A stretch of DNA of 64,000 nucleotides. Origin: Euphorbia lathyris (Eukaryota; Streptophyta; Magnoliopsida; Malpighiales; Euphorbiaceae). The stretch lies in assembly GCF_963576675.1 (NCBI RefSeq), contig NC_088910.1:107970807-108034806 (forward strand), in the 5' to 3' direction. Below the pieces are notes generated by a model that was not told where the DNA came from, made no database searches, and saw only the letters and a list, made by a program, of their open reading frames with translations. The position numbers were made by a program, and so were the translations under genes. How positions within the stretch are numbered: the stretch's first letter is position 1; each line of letters opens with the position of its first letter. Shown here in pieces: positions 45,952 to 57,031 of this stretch.

Positions 45952-47363
45952 CAGTTAATATTTTATTTTATTAGAAAAATGGAGCATAATGATTCGAACA
46001 ATATTTCGCTTCATAAATTTCGTAAATTATTGCATTAAAAAATAATATAGTAGTGAGTTTTTATTATAATTAATATAATTATTTACTTATTTTTTAAAAG
46101 TAGTTTACAATAGTCTAAATGAACTTAGATTGTATAAATATTTTCTCTCTCTTTAGTATGATATATTTTATATCTTAATGATATTGAATAATTAGACTAA
46201 GTTTTTTGGTGTTATATATTTTATATCATGTATATTTCAAATTAATATTTTTTCATTGAAAGTTCAAAACAAATTAAATTAATTTTGAAAATAAAAGTTG
46301 ATTAATTTTTCATAGAATTTTTAATTAAAGGTGAATGATTTATTTATTTTTACAAAAGTTAAATGATTTGTACATTTTAGTAATTTTAACATATACATTT
46401 TCTTATATTAAAGTACAATAAAAAAACTAAAAATTTATTTTTTTTAATTGAAAGTTTGGAGGTCGATCCAAAAGAACCAAACATCCTAACTAGGTTAGCA
46501 CACTTCAAATCAGATGGAGCCGGTCCCAAAATATTATTAAAAGAGGAAATCATTACAAAATAAGTAATAAAGGACAAATAAAAAAGCGGAATAAAATACA
46601 AGCAAACTAGCGGAATTGAAACTGGGACACTCCCATCGAGTCATCAAACACAAGATGAGAGTAGAAGGAAGATGATCTATGAAAGAAACGAAGAAGCAGT
46701 TGGACCACCAAAATTGATTCTGACCAATCTCTACTAAAATTTATAGCCAAACTAGACCACCAACATTTTTTAGAAAGATTTTTTTGAGGTTATATATTTT
46801 AGGTATATGTGTCAAAAGTATACACAACCCGATTACACGACACGAAATCGACTCGTAATTTTAGTGTTAGGGTTAGTTTAGTAGGTAATGTGTTATTTTT
46901 GGATTGACACGAAATTGACACGTAAATTTTTGGATTGGATTATGATTGACATGTTAACCCGAAAATGATACGAATATTTAAAATTATTATTATATTATCT
47001 CGTATTCTTATATATTATTTATTAATAAAAATAATAAAAATATAATTATTACTTACAAATACTGTATATTACATAACCCTTTAGCATGATATTAACGGAC
47101 TTTTCAATGGTTATTGTTAATCTACTAACTTAAAAATGACATAAAGTATTTAAAAAAATATCATATATTCTTAAAAGTTATCATTAATATATCTGCATAA
47201 AAAAAATTACAGATAACCCAAAAACATAACAAGAAATTAAAACTAGCCCGAACATTAACACGATTATGACACGATTTTTTTTTTGGGTTAGATTTGGATT
47301 TACTCTTTTCAACATAAATAAAAAAAATAACAAAAAGATTTAAAAACTAATTCGTCCGATCTG
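45952..47363. other. AT-rich intergenic DNA
   Basis: No gene. It holds the second copy of the 81-bp repeat (46723-46804). A stretch at 46805-47280 is rich in GACACG and CCCGA phrases (ACACGACACGAAATCG; GATTATGACACGATTT), which looks like a worn inverted repeat element. Confidence 0.4.
46723..46804 (+). repeat. Dispersed 81-bp repeat, copy 2
   Basis: See 40842-40922. About nine in ten bases agree by eye. Confidence 0.75.
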
Positions 47364-47535
47364 TTTTTTTTCTGCTCCTCAATGAGAGCCGTTCTCTCCT
47401 CTGTGAGATCTAGGGTTCCTATACCCATATTTTACTGATCAGCGTTTTGTCTATGTTTTCTTCTTCGGTGGCGGATCTGTGCTTCCGTGGTTCTCTGTTT
47501 TCGTCTAAGGATCTGTGGCTCTGTTGTGGCTCTGT

Positions 47536-47720
47536 TCTCCGATCTGTTTTCGGCTGCGATCTGCTTGCGGCGGCGCCGGTCTGTGTTCGATTCCGATCTG
47601 TCTACGGCTCAGATCTTTTTGCGGCGGCTCCGATCTGATTACGGCTCCGATCTGCTTACGGCTCTGATCTGGTTGCGGCAGTTTCGATCTGTCTTTGCGG
47701 CAGCTCCGATCTGTGTGCGG
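47536..47720 (+). repeat. GATCTG-type repeat array in the LINE 5' region
   Basis: About nine imperfect units of CCGATCTGnnTnCGGC type, roughly 18-27 bp each, run without a break. GC content is well above the surroundings. Confidence 0.7.
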
Positions 47721-48020
47721 TGGGAAGGTTCGGTTTAAGATTCCGGCGGGTGAATCTGGATCTGCGTGCAACTGTGAATAGGCATTTCGTATTTTGATTC
47801 GAAAGAATTTTCATTAATCTAATTATTACTGTCTAAAATGTTGAAATTGGGTGGATGAATGATACAGTCTATATTCAATGTGAATTATGATATAATCTTT
47901 GTTACATGTCATTAAGTGGCTAATAACAAATTATCATACTTCGGTTTGATGTGTCATTTTGGTTGAAGATTGAAACAATTTTTATTCTTCTTGTCTAATC
48001 CCTGAGTGGAGGCTGCAATA

Positions 48021-48535
48021 ATGGAAGGACCAGCGATTCAAACGGAACTGATTGACGATGGACTTGAGTTCCCTGATATTGGAGATCAGCCGGAAGAGAT
48101 TTCTTTCATATGCACTGTGTCTAGTTGGTTCGTTAATTACAGACAAAAATTTTAATTTCAATATTTTTAAGAGTCGAATGGCAAGCTTGTGGAGGCCGGA
48201 TAAAGGCATAACCATAACAGATTTAGGAGGGAGGCTGATTTTATTTAGGTTTTACCATAAACATGATCTCCATCGGGTGTTGGAAGGTAGTCCATGGTCA
48301 TTTGATAATAATATGCTCGTGTTACAAGAAATTGGACAAGGAAAAGAACCAAGTACTGTTCCTTTGCATTTTGTGAACATCTGGGTGCAGGTGCATGGTT
48401 TGAATGCAGGATTACTCTTTGAAACTGTTGAGAAGGCGCTTTTTATTGGTACATATATTGCCTCAGATAATAAAAATAAATGGTGAGTTGAGAGAATGTT
48501 TCTCAGAATAAGGGTAAAAATTGATATTAGATTAC
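48021..48535 (+). pseudogene. LINE ORF1 with DUF4283 domain, broken
   Basis: An ATG at 48021 opens MEGPAIQTELIDDGLEFPDI. A frameshift near 48105 moves to the frame encoding LVGSLITDKNFNFNIFKSRM, ITITDLGGRLILFRFYHKHD, RVLEGSPWSFDNNMLVLQEI and VPLHFVNIWVQVHGL. This is the DUF4283 domain of plant L1 ORF1 proteins, thought to be nucleic-acid binding. An in-frame TGA at 48484-48486 follows NKNKW, after which RMFLRIRVKIDIRL continues the domain to the insertion point. Confidence 0.8.
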
Positions 48536-49426
48536 TGATGGGTGTCGAATCCACCAGATAAATAATTGTTACAGACCGAACTACTGGTTTGTAGAAATGG
48601 TAAGTAAAGATCGTACCCGAAGGATTAATACTGATTCAATACATATATAACTAAATCTAATTAATGTAAATTGAGGGGGGAAATGATTGTTTGGTTGTTA
48701 ACTTGAAATAAGCTCCGTGAAATTGAAATGAAATTAAACTTGGTGATTACTATATGAGAGAATATCGATCAAGGGATATTCGCAGGCATAACAATTATTT
48801 CCTTGTTGATCATTGAAAGTGAGATGATATCATAATTATATGATCTAGATTGGTTATAGTCGTTCCTTATTCATTCCCGACCTAATCCTTCCTTAATTGT
48901 AAAGCAAATCCTAGAGCACTTAAAGATAAGCCCCTATTCAGCCAGACAGTTCTAGCTTAGCGCTTAGAATTTAATCTGTCGAAAGCATTAGGGATTAGAA
49001 GGACCCAATCTAAGTTAACCGAATTATTAGCGATTTCGATTTAAACCAAGTCACACGTTTATGCACTTGAACATAGTTAGGATTTCGGATGATTACAAAT
49101 CCTATGGCCTAACGTTGTTTCAATAAATGAAAAGGCCGAAGTCCGGCCGAACTGTGGCCTTAACTTTCATTGAAGGTCTGATTTTATAGATTAATAAATA
49201 TGTGAACAGATCAAATAAAATTAGATTACTGAAATTAAGAACAACAATCTCACAATTGGAAATAATGCTAGCCTTTGATTAATCCCTTAATCGAATGAGG
49301 AAATTAGCTACGCATAGTCATGAATCGACTATGATAGCTTACAAAGGCGAAAATGGTGAATGTAAAGTAATATGAAAATAATGCTGAAGCCTACAAAACC
49401 CTAACAGTGAAGATAAAATTGTCAAA

Positions 49427-51288
49427 TGTTGGAAATTAGGCTAAGGTAAAGCAGCGAAAATATAAAAATTTTAACCTATTTCCATTTAACCATAGGATCA
49501 GTTAATCGTTATTTCATATAAAGAGGGATAAGAAGAATTACCTCTTGATGATCAATCTACCGTTGTTAATGAAGTGCCCACAACTCTTCTCCGAGTTCCC
49601 AAACACGAAATAAAACACGGGAAGATTAATTTAGAATCAACCGTTGAATAGCAACCAAAGTAGATTGCCTCTAACTAATCAACACAAGATCAAGGATAAA
49701 AGAAATAGATGAAATCAATTGATCGGAAGGAAGCCGTAGAGAAATCTCATCCTCGAACTAGGAGTGTCGAATTTTCTCTCTCTCTCACTATAGGGATTTC
49801 AAAAATCTCAGTAGGGAATGCACTTGTGGATTTCGAAAATCACAAGGGGGAGGGGTATTTATAATCTCTTGTATCTAATCCCTAGTTAGATAGAATTAGG
49901 TTACTGAATAGGAATTCAATTCGGAATAGAATTCCTAATTATTATCTCATTATATATCTAATATATTAAGGATGATAATAATAACCTTATTGGATAATAA
50001 TAGGAGTATTTTAATCTAGTTAAAACTCCTAACTTATTTATCTCTTAATTAATTTAATTCATAATCCTAATCTAATTAGGAATAACAAAATCAAATTAAT
50101 TATTCATGTATTTAATTACATGAATTTCGACCCCCCCTTGGTCCATGGGCCTTATTGGGCTCAATTGGGCTTCCATCAATTAATTAACATCTATCTCTCT
50201 TTTAGGTTCCAAGTCTTATGTGTGACCCATTAGGTTCTTATTGCTTCTGGCCGTATGCAACGTTATTAAATTAATTTTCAAAGAATTATATTTAATCTTT
50301 GCATAACGGAATGATGTACAGAGTATGTGATTAGCAAGTCCGTAATCATTCCCCTAGAGCTATAAGAAGACAGGTTGATTCTGTCGTTAACCTTTTCGTA
50401 TTAGTTACAGTATAATTCGATCCTTTATCAACTACATCCTTGAACTGAATCTTATGACTATGGATGATGTCAAGTCACATATAGCGAGACGTTCGTTTTA
50501 CTTGTACAGGCCGAGTCAACTCAAATAGACAGGTTAAGTGAAATCTGTATTTGAAGTCTTAAGCTATCACCTTGCAAGGATTTAGAGTCGAGTCTTCCAC
50601 AAGCGATCCATGGATGTATCTCCCATTCATCGGGAGTGATAAATGCTCAATCCAATATATAACGATCCCGCAATCACTTCCTGTGATACCCAACGTCTAT
50701 TGTTCACACCCCAGAGTCATCTCTGTTAAGGATCGTGTTACACCAGAGTCAAAGCATCACATTCCGTAATCCAGAATAGCAATTAATATTCCTTTGAGTC
50801 TGAGGATTAGTTATACCTATTAATACCAATGAGATGAATAGGTGACAAGGACGAATCTACCCATCCTGTTATCTCAAATCGGATCCCCAAGCCTAATGAA
50901 CAACTTTTCATCGGATCTATGTAACTGTCCAGATATCTGCATATATGAAGCTTGTGAGATCAGCTTTCTGTCGGACAGAAGACATTGTTACATACAAGTC
51001 TCAACAGTGATATATCAATCCTAAACATATCACTTGACTTGGGGTGGTTTTAAGTTTATTAGTTTATTATAGAGTTTTGTCTCACTTCATGCTTGTATGA
51101 ACACTTTATAATCACTTTAAATAAACTTACGGATTTCCTTTTATTAGACTTTATTTAGTGCTTAAAAGGAATTGCCTTTATATAGTTATAAAACATATAT
51201 CTCATTAAAACAAATGATATAAAGAACAATTCATTTACATTAAGTTTTTATCCTAGAACAATTGTCTATAGGACACTAAACCCCAACA
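49427..51288 (-). repeat. 3' LTR of the 9.5-kb Copia element
   Basis: TGTTGGGGTTTAG start (minus strand) and TTTCCAACA end. TATAAATA on the minus strand at 49856-49863. Pairs with 57032-58893 over its whole length, with equal length. Confidence 0.93.
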
Positions 51289-51302
51289 TACTCCCACTTG
51301 GA

Positions 51303-52436
51303 CTAAAGCCAATTGTTTCTAAAACTTATCCCAGTAGAAGTTAAATGACGATCATGTACTTTCTGGGTTAAAGGCTTTGTCAACGGATCTGCAACGTTGT
51401 CCTCTGTAGGTACTCTTTCTATTCTCACATCTCCTCTAGCCACAATCTCTCTAATGATGTGGTATCGCTTAAGGTAATGCTTGGACGCATTATGAGACTG
51501 TGGTTCCTTTGCTTGCGCAATGGCTCCATTGTTATCACAATACAGTGTAATGGGATTTACAATGTCAGGCACCACACCAAGTTCTGTGATGAACTTTCTA
51601 ATCCAAACCGCTTCCTTTGCTGCTTCCGCAGCTGCGATATACTCTGACTCGGTCGTAGAGAAAGCTACGCTTCCCTTCTTGGAACTCTTCCAACTGACCG
51701 CGCCCCCATTCAAGATAAACAGGTATCCTGATTGGGATTTAAAATCATTCTCATCTGTGAGATGACTTGCGTCTGAAAATCCTTCTATTTTCAGATCACC
51801 TTCTCCGTACACTAGGAACATATCTTTAGTTCTTCTCAAGTACTTAAGAATGTTCTTGACGGCAATCCAATGCTCGTCTCCCGGATTCCCTTGGTAACGA
51901 CTCGTTACAGATAACGCGAACGCTACGTCAGGTCTAGTGCATAGCATAGCATACATAATCGAACCGATTACGCTGGCGTACGGGACTACAGCCATGCGTC
52001 TTTTGTCATCATCGGTTTTAGGACATTGATGATTGTTTAACTTTACTCCATGTAGCATGGGTAAGTTACCTCGTTTCGATTCAAGCATGCTAAACCGATT
52101 TAGCACCTTTTCAATGTATGTAGCCTGTGAAAGACCAAGCAGTCTTCTCGATCTATCTCTGTAGATCTTTATACCAAGTATATAAGCTGCTTCACCAAGG
52201 TCTTTCATTGAGAAGTTACCAGATAACCATACTTTTACCGACTGTAGTAGAGCAATGTCATTTCCCATTAATAATATATCGTCCACATATAGTATGAGAA
52301 ATGCTATAGAGCTCCCACTTGCTTTCTTGTAAATGCAAGCTTCTTCGCAATTTTGTTCGAAACCAAATTGTTTTATGGTTTCGTCAAAACGCTTATTCCA
52401 GCTTCTTGATGCTTGCTTGAGTCCATAAATGGATCT
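51303..52436 (-). pseudogene. Copia reverse transcriptase end and RNase H
   Basis: This follows the in-frame stop at 52437-52439 in the same frame. RSIYGLKQAS, then the catalytic YVDDILLMGND near 52290, LGIKIYRDR, and VPYASVIGSIMYAMLCTRPD. RNase H carries GFSDASHLTD, STTESEYIAAAEA and LYCDNNGAIAQA, and ends with VADPLTKPL and a stop 13 bp from the LTR. Confidence 0.88.
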
Positions 52437-53660
52437 CTAAAGTTTGCAAACTTTATTTGCATCCTTTGATATGAAACCTTCAGGCTGCATCATGTATACA
52501 TCCTCAAGCAGGTTTCCGTTTAGGAAAGCTGTTTTCACATCCATTTGCCAAATCTCATAATCGAAATGAGCGGCAATTGCAAGCATGATTCTGATTGATT
52601 TGGTCATAGCCACATGAGAGAAAGTTTCGTCATAATCAATTCCTTGCTTCTGACGATATCCTTTCTCTACTAACCTAGCTTTGTAGGTGATAACCTTTCC
52701 ATCCATGTCTGTCTTCTTTTTGAAGATCCACCTGCACCCAATGGGTATTATCCCTTCGGGTGGATCAACCAAAGTCCACACTTGGTTAGTATACATGGAA
52801 TCCATTTCAGAATCCATGGCCTCAATCCATGCTTTAGAATCTGGACTAGTAAGAGCCTCTTCGTAGTTTTCGGGTTCGTCGTCTAACACGGGAACCTCAT
52901 TATCATCTCCCACTAGAAAACCATATCTAACTGGGAGTTCACGAACTCTTTGTGATCTACGAATAGGTGGCACTAGAGTCTCATCTAATGGGACTCCTTC
53001 GGGTACCTCAACCGCCTCTGTTGTTTCAGTCGGTGTTTCTTCTTCTTGAACTTCGTCAAGTTCAATCATGCTTCCCTTTTGTGTTTCTTCGAGAAACTCT
53101 TTCTCTAAGAAGGTTGCATGTTTGGATACTATCACTTTCTGATCATCTGGATGATAGAAGTAATATCCCACAGTTTCCTTAGGGTATCCAATGAAGAAAC
53201 ATTTATCAGATTTCGAATCTAGTTTGTCGGACGCAATGCGTTTGACAAATGCTGAACAACCCCATACTCTCATGAATGAGAACACGGGTTTCCTACCAAC
53301 GAACAATTCATATGGTGTGGAACTAGCGGATTTAATTGGTACTCGATTTAGGGTGAAGAGGGCAGTTTCTAAGGCATAGCCCCAGAACGTCTTTGGAAGT
53401 AAGGCCATGCTCATCATGGATCGTACCATATCTAGTAGGGTACGGTTTCTCCTCTCGGATACACCATTGTGATGTGGTGTATAGGGAGGTGTCCATTGTG
53501 AGCATATCCCACATTCAGTTAGATAATTCAGAAAATCATCTGAAAGATATTCGCCACCTCGATCAGATCGAAGCGTCTTTATTTTCTTTCCTAATTGATT
53601 TTCTACTTCATTCTTGAAGCATTTGAATTTCTCAAAAGCTTCTGATTTGTGCTTCATCAA
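52437..53660 (-). pseudogene. Copia integrase and reverse transcriptase
   Basis: Starts after a one-base frameshift near 53672. Integrase: TLRSDRGGEYLS (second acidic residue), TPPYTPHHNGVSERRNRTLL (catalytic Glu) and the C-terminal SASSTPYELFVGRKP. Reverse transcriptase: WIFKKKTDMDGKVITYKARL and QMDVKTAFLNGNLLEDVYM. It ends at a TAG after KVCKL, probably a former Gln or Lys codon. Confidence 0.88.
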
Positions 53661-55219
53661 GTAGATGTAACCATATCGGTATGGTCATCTATGAAGCTTA
53701 TGAAGAATCTGAATCCTCCTCTTGCTTGGACTGACATAGGACCGCATACATCTGAATGAATGAGTCCTAGAGTGTCTGGTACATGCTCACCTTTATTGCT
53801 AAAGGGTGTCTTTGTCATTTTACCTTTTAAACATGATTCACATGTTTCCAATGATTCGGGATCGATTGTATCTATAAGCCCATCTGAATGTAGCTTTAAC
53901 ATGCGTCTCTTGTTTATATGGCCTAAACGACAATGCCACAAGTAAGTTGAATTATCTAGCTTATGTCTTTTGGTATCAATTGCAAAAACAGGAATTTTGA
54001 CATCTAACACATAAATCCCATTTTGTGATATTTCTGAAAAATAAAAGATCGAATCTTTATAAAAATTGCAACTCTTGTCTTTTATTGAAATATGAAAACC
54101 GTCGTCAACAAGACGGCTAATAGAAATAATGTTTCGAGACATTTGCGGAACGTATAAACAGTTCCTTAATTCTATTACAAGCCCAGAGGGCAAATTTAAA
54201 ACATAATCTCCAATTGCGAGGGCGGCAACTCTTGCTCCATTTCCCACTCGCAAGTTTATGCTTTCTTTCTTTAGTTCCTTAGTCTGTTTTAGCTCCTGCA
54301 TATTTGTACAAATATGAGATCCACATCCGATATCAAGTACCCAAGATTCAGACTGTGAAACTGTATTTATTTCAATATAAAACATACCAGATGCTGAAGC
54401 ACCGTTATTTTCCTTCTCGTGGAAGGTTAGGTACTCCATGCAGTTCCTCTTCCAATGCCCCAAGTCACCACAATAGTAGCACTTTCCTTTGGGCTTCTTT
54501 AATTCCTTTCCCTTCGTTTCGGTGAGCACAGCCCCATTGCTTTTATCAAGATGGTTTGGATTGGGAGAGACCCCTTTCCTTTTTCTAGATCCTTCAATAG
54601 CAAGGGCCAGTATCTCCTCGTTTTCTTTTATAATGGGCTCGACTGACTCGAGCATATGTGCAAGCTCTACAAGAGAGGTTTGCAAGCCACTCATTTGGTA
54701 GTTCATGATGAACTGTGAGTAACTCTCGGGGAGGGACTGAAGAAGTAAGTTTTCACTTAGTTCATGGTCCATCGCATCTCCAATACTAGAAAACTTGGTG
54801 ATAAGGCTGATCATCTTGGCACAGTGTGCCATTACAGATGTGCCCACCTGCATCTTGCTTTTATATAACTCATTGGTTATTTCGAAGCGCTCGCACCGAG
54901 TTTCATTCACAAATAACTCTTTAAGGTGCTTGACCATGGAATAGGCATCCATATCTGAATGTAGTTGCCTTTTAACTTCTGGTGTCAGGGATGCAAGTAT
55001 GATGTCTCCCGTTTGATCATCATCAGATTTATGCTTCAAGTAAGCATAAAATTCTTGGTAGGGAGCATCATCCGTTGGGTAAGGGGGTATCGGTGTATCA
55101 AGTACATACCCTTTCCTCTCGAACTTCAAAACAATTTTGAGGTTGCGATACCAGTCGGTGAAGTTTGAACCATTCAATTTGTTATCGGTAAGAATGTTTT
55201 GCAAATTGGTGTTAGTCAT
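53657..55219 (-). pseudogene. Copia gag, protease and integrase start
   Basis: The ATG at 55217-55219 is chosen (MTNTNLQNILTDNKLNGSN) over a longer in-frame start at 55276. The UBN2-type gag is followed by a CCHC knuckle (CYYCGDLGHWKRNC). The protease motif reads WVLDIGCGSHICTN: the catalytic Asp is present, but the usual DTG is DIG. Pre-integrase LWHCRLGHINKRRM and CESCLKGK lead to HSDVCGPM in the core. The frame breaks after FIDDHT. Joined with the next two segments it would be one polyprotein of normal Copia order. Confidence 0.88.
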
Positions 55220-57013
55220 GATTTTAAGAGTGCGTTTAATTAAACCTGAGAGTGAGAAAGAGTAAACGTATGTCATTCATTTGCTTAAAGTATATCAATC
55301 TAAAATTATAGGCCTTTTAGTTTCTTTTAGATTGCTCCCACTATTTTGCCAAATTAATAGCCCTCCATATTAATTCGAAGAATTTCACAAATCCTTTAGT
55401 GAGCTAGGATCCTAACTCCTGAGATTTCGCCTTGAGTTTGCTCAACAAGCTAGTCTCATTCGTTAGGTAGATTCATGTAATCAATCACATCTTTAATGTG
55501 ATTCCTAGGTTATTGGGTTACTAACCACATTAGTAACTAATATGCTATTCACATTAATCCCAACCATCTTGCCCATTAGTTTATGACAACATGAGTTTGC
55601 TCATCCAATTATCATAATCTAATTTAAGTATTACCCCATATTCATGAAAAGTAATTTTCGATAATTCAAGTGTTATCGAAAGGACCCCGAGCTTGAGTTT
55701 GCTCAACAACCCAAAGGCCCTCAGCACTGCCGGCTGAATTATAATATTAGGGAGGGGCAATCGATTTTAATAACTTGTTTATTTACTTAACTTTTTAATG
55801 AGGGATTTTATTTTAGGTCTCATAATCTAACTTAGTCTTGATTTGCTTTAGCATACATCAGACACATACATTCACATACATTGGCGTTATGGACATATCA
55901 TCTAAATTATTCCGTCGAGCCAGAGACGGAATAAAAGGGCAAAACCTAAGGAAATACTAACTATTACATATTTCTCTTTAGGTCCTCCGTCTTCTCCATG
56001 GCGCCTTGAAATTACATATTAATTTCTATACTACTAAAGAAAACTTCAATTGAATTGAAGGGAATTAGATAAGAGGAGAAATTACAATAGATAGTAGAAA
56101 GGCAGGACTCGCATGCCCTATTTCAAAAATACCAAAAGACTAAAAGATGGTCCAAATATGTCCATAACTCCAAACATGCATAGACTCAATTAAATAAATT
56201 TAATTGGTTGATTACATAACTATCTTATGTAATATTTGTGTTAACCACATTAACTTATCAATTAACTTTCATCCAATTTTACTTCTAATAGTTTCGTATC
56301 TTTTATATTAATTTTTAGATTAATATAACTATACAAAACTTTAATTATGCACGTTCCAATTATTTTGATTTTAATTCATTTAACATTTTGATTTACAAAT
56401 TGGTAAAACAAACTTTTAAACAAATTTTCATTCGATAATCAAAACAGAAAACTATCAATTTCTGAAACATATATATATTTAAATATAAAAACGATTTTAA
56501 ACAATTTAAAATCAAGTGGGTCTCGGGCCGGGTCCGAGAGTGGGCTGCTGCCGATTGGCAGCAGCCCTAGCGTGGCTGATCCGCCACTGCCTTACGGCAG
56601 CGGCGGCCAGACGCCGCGCGACAGCGGCCAGTCGCGCCGCGAGGCGCGACTCGGGCTGCTGTCGTACTTATTTTTTTTATTAAGTTTAAATATATATATA
56701 TATCAGTTCTAAAACGGTTTTAAAACGATTTTCAGAAAATAGGAAAAACTACTATAGATTTCCGTTTTATCTTTAGAATTAATAAAACTGATTTTATCAA
56801 TCTAACTATAAAACTAATAGATTTTGTTATAATGATTATCAACCAAAATAATTAGGAACATACGCATAATCTATTTTAATTAACAATTAATTAAAACTTA
56901 TTTATCTTTAGAATTAATTAATCAAAACAATTTGTTAATTAATCCTAACTATAAATATTTATTCAATCCTATTGAAAACTTTTAAATTTTCATATATGAA
57001 ATAACTGATTTAA
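55220..57013 (-). other. Long Copia leader between primer site and gag
   Basis: About 1.8 kb with no ORF of note. It holds a GC-rich hairpin cluster (56521-56651) in otherwise AT-rich sequence and a small hairpin motif repeated three times (55432-55448, 55591-55604, 55693-55709). Confidence 0.75.
56521..56651 (-). ncRNA. GC-rich hairpin cluster in the Copia leader RNA
   Basis: Five adjacent inverted repeats. First, 56521-56526 with 56534-56539 (6 bp). Second, 56542-56552 with 56557-56567 (perfect 11 bp, 4-base loop). Third, 56581-56591 with 56596-56606 (11 bp, 4-base loop). Fourth, 56613-56617 with 56624-56628 (5 bp). Fifth, 56630-56638 with 56643-56651 (perfect 9 bp, 4-base loop). In the third, the only mismatch on the plus strand is A-C; in the element's sense (minus) RNA it becomes G-U, and the loop becomes GUAA, a GNRA tetraloop. 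This strand asymmetry suggests selection on the RNA. Called as a structured leader element, not a separate gene. Confidence 0.6.
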
Positions 57014-57030
57014 CGATGGCTCTGATACCA
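57014..57030 (-). other. Primer-binding site for initiator tRNA-Met
   Basis: Minus strand TGGTATCAGAGCCATCG, one base from the 5' LTR end. Confidence 0.92.
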
Positions 57031-57031
57031 C

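Larger units (their letters stand above)
47364..48535 (+). mobile_element. L1-type LINE, 5' part, cut by a Gypsy insertion
   Basis: A C/T- and GATCTG-rich 5' region (from about 47364) is followed by ORF1 with a DUF4283 domain. The element breaks off at 48536, where an Athila-type LTR starts. The remainder of the LINE would lie beyond the right edge of the window. Confidence 0.7.

Noticed and set aside
48531..48542. Athila LTR start placed at TGTCGA (48543)
   Set aside because: The TGATGGGTGTC / TGATAAGTGTC inverted ends and the tract next to 59294 fit 48536 better, although LINE codons could by chance run to 48542.
50572..51024. ORFs of 60-65 residues that recur at 58177-58629
   Set aside because: They repeat because both lie in the two LTRs of one Copia element, and LTRs are non-coding here.
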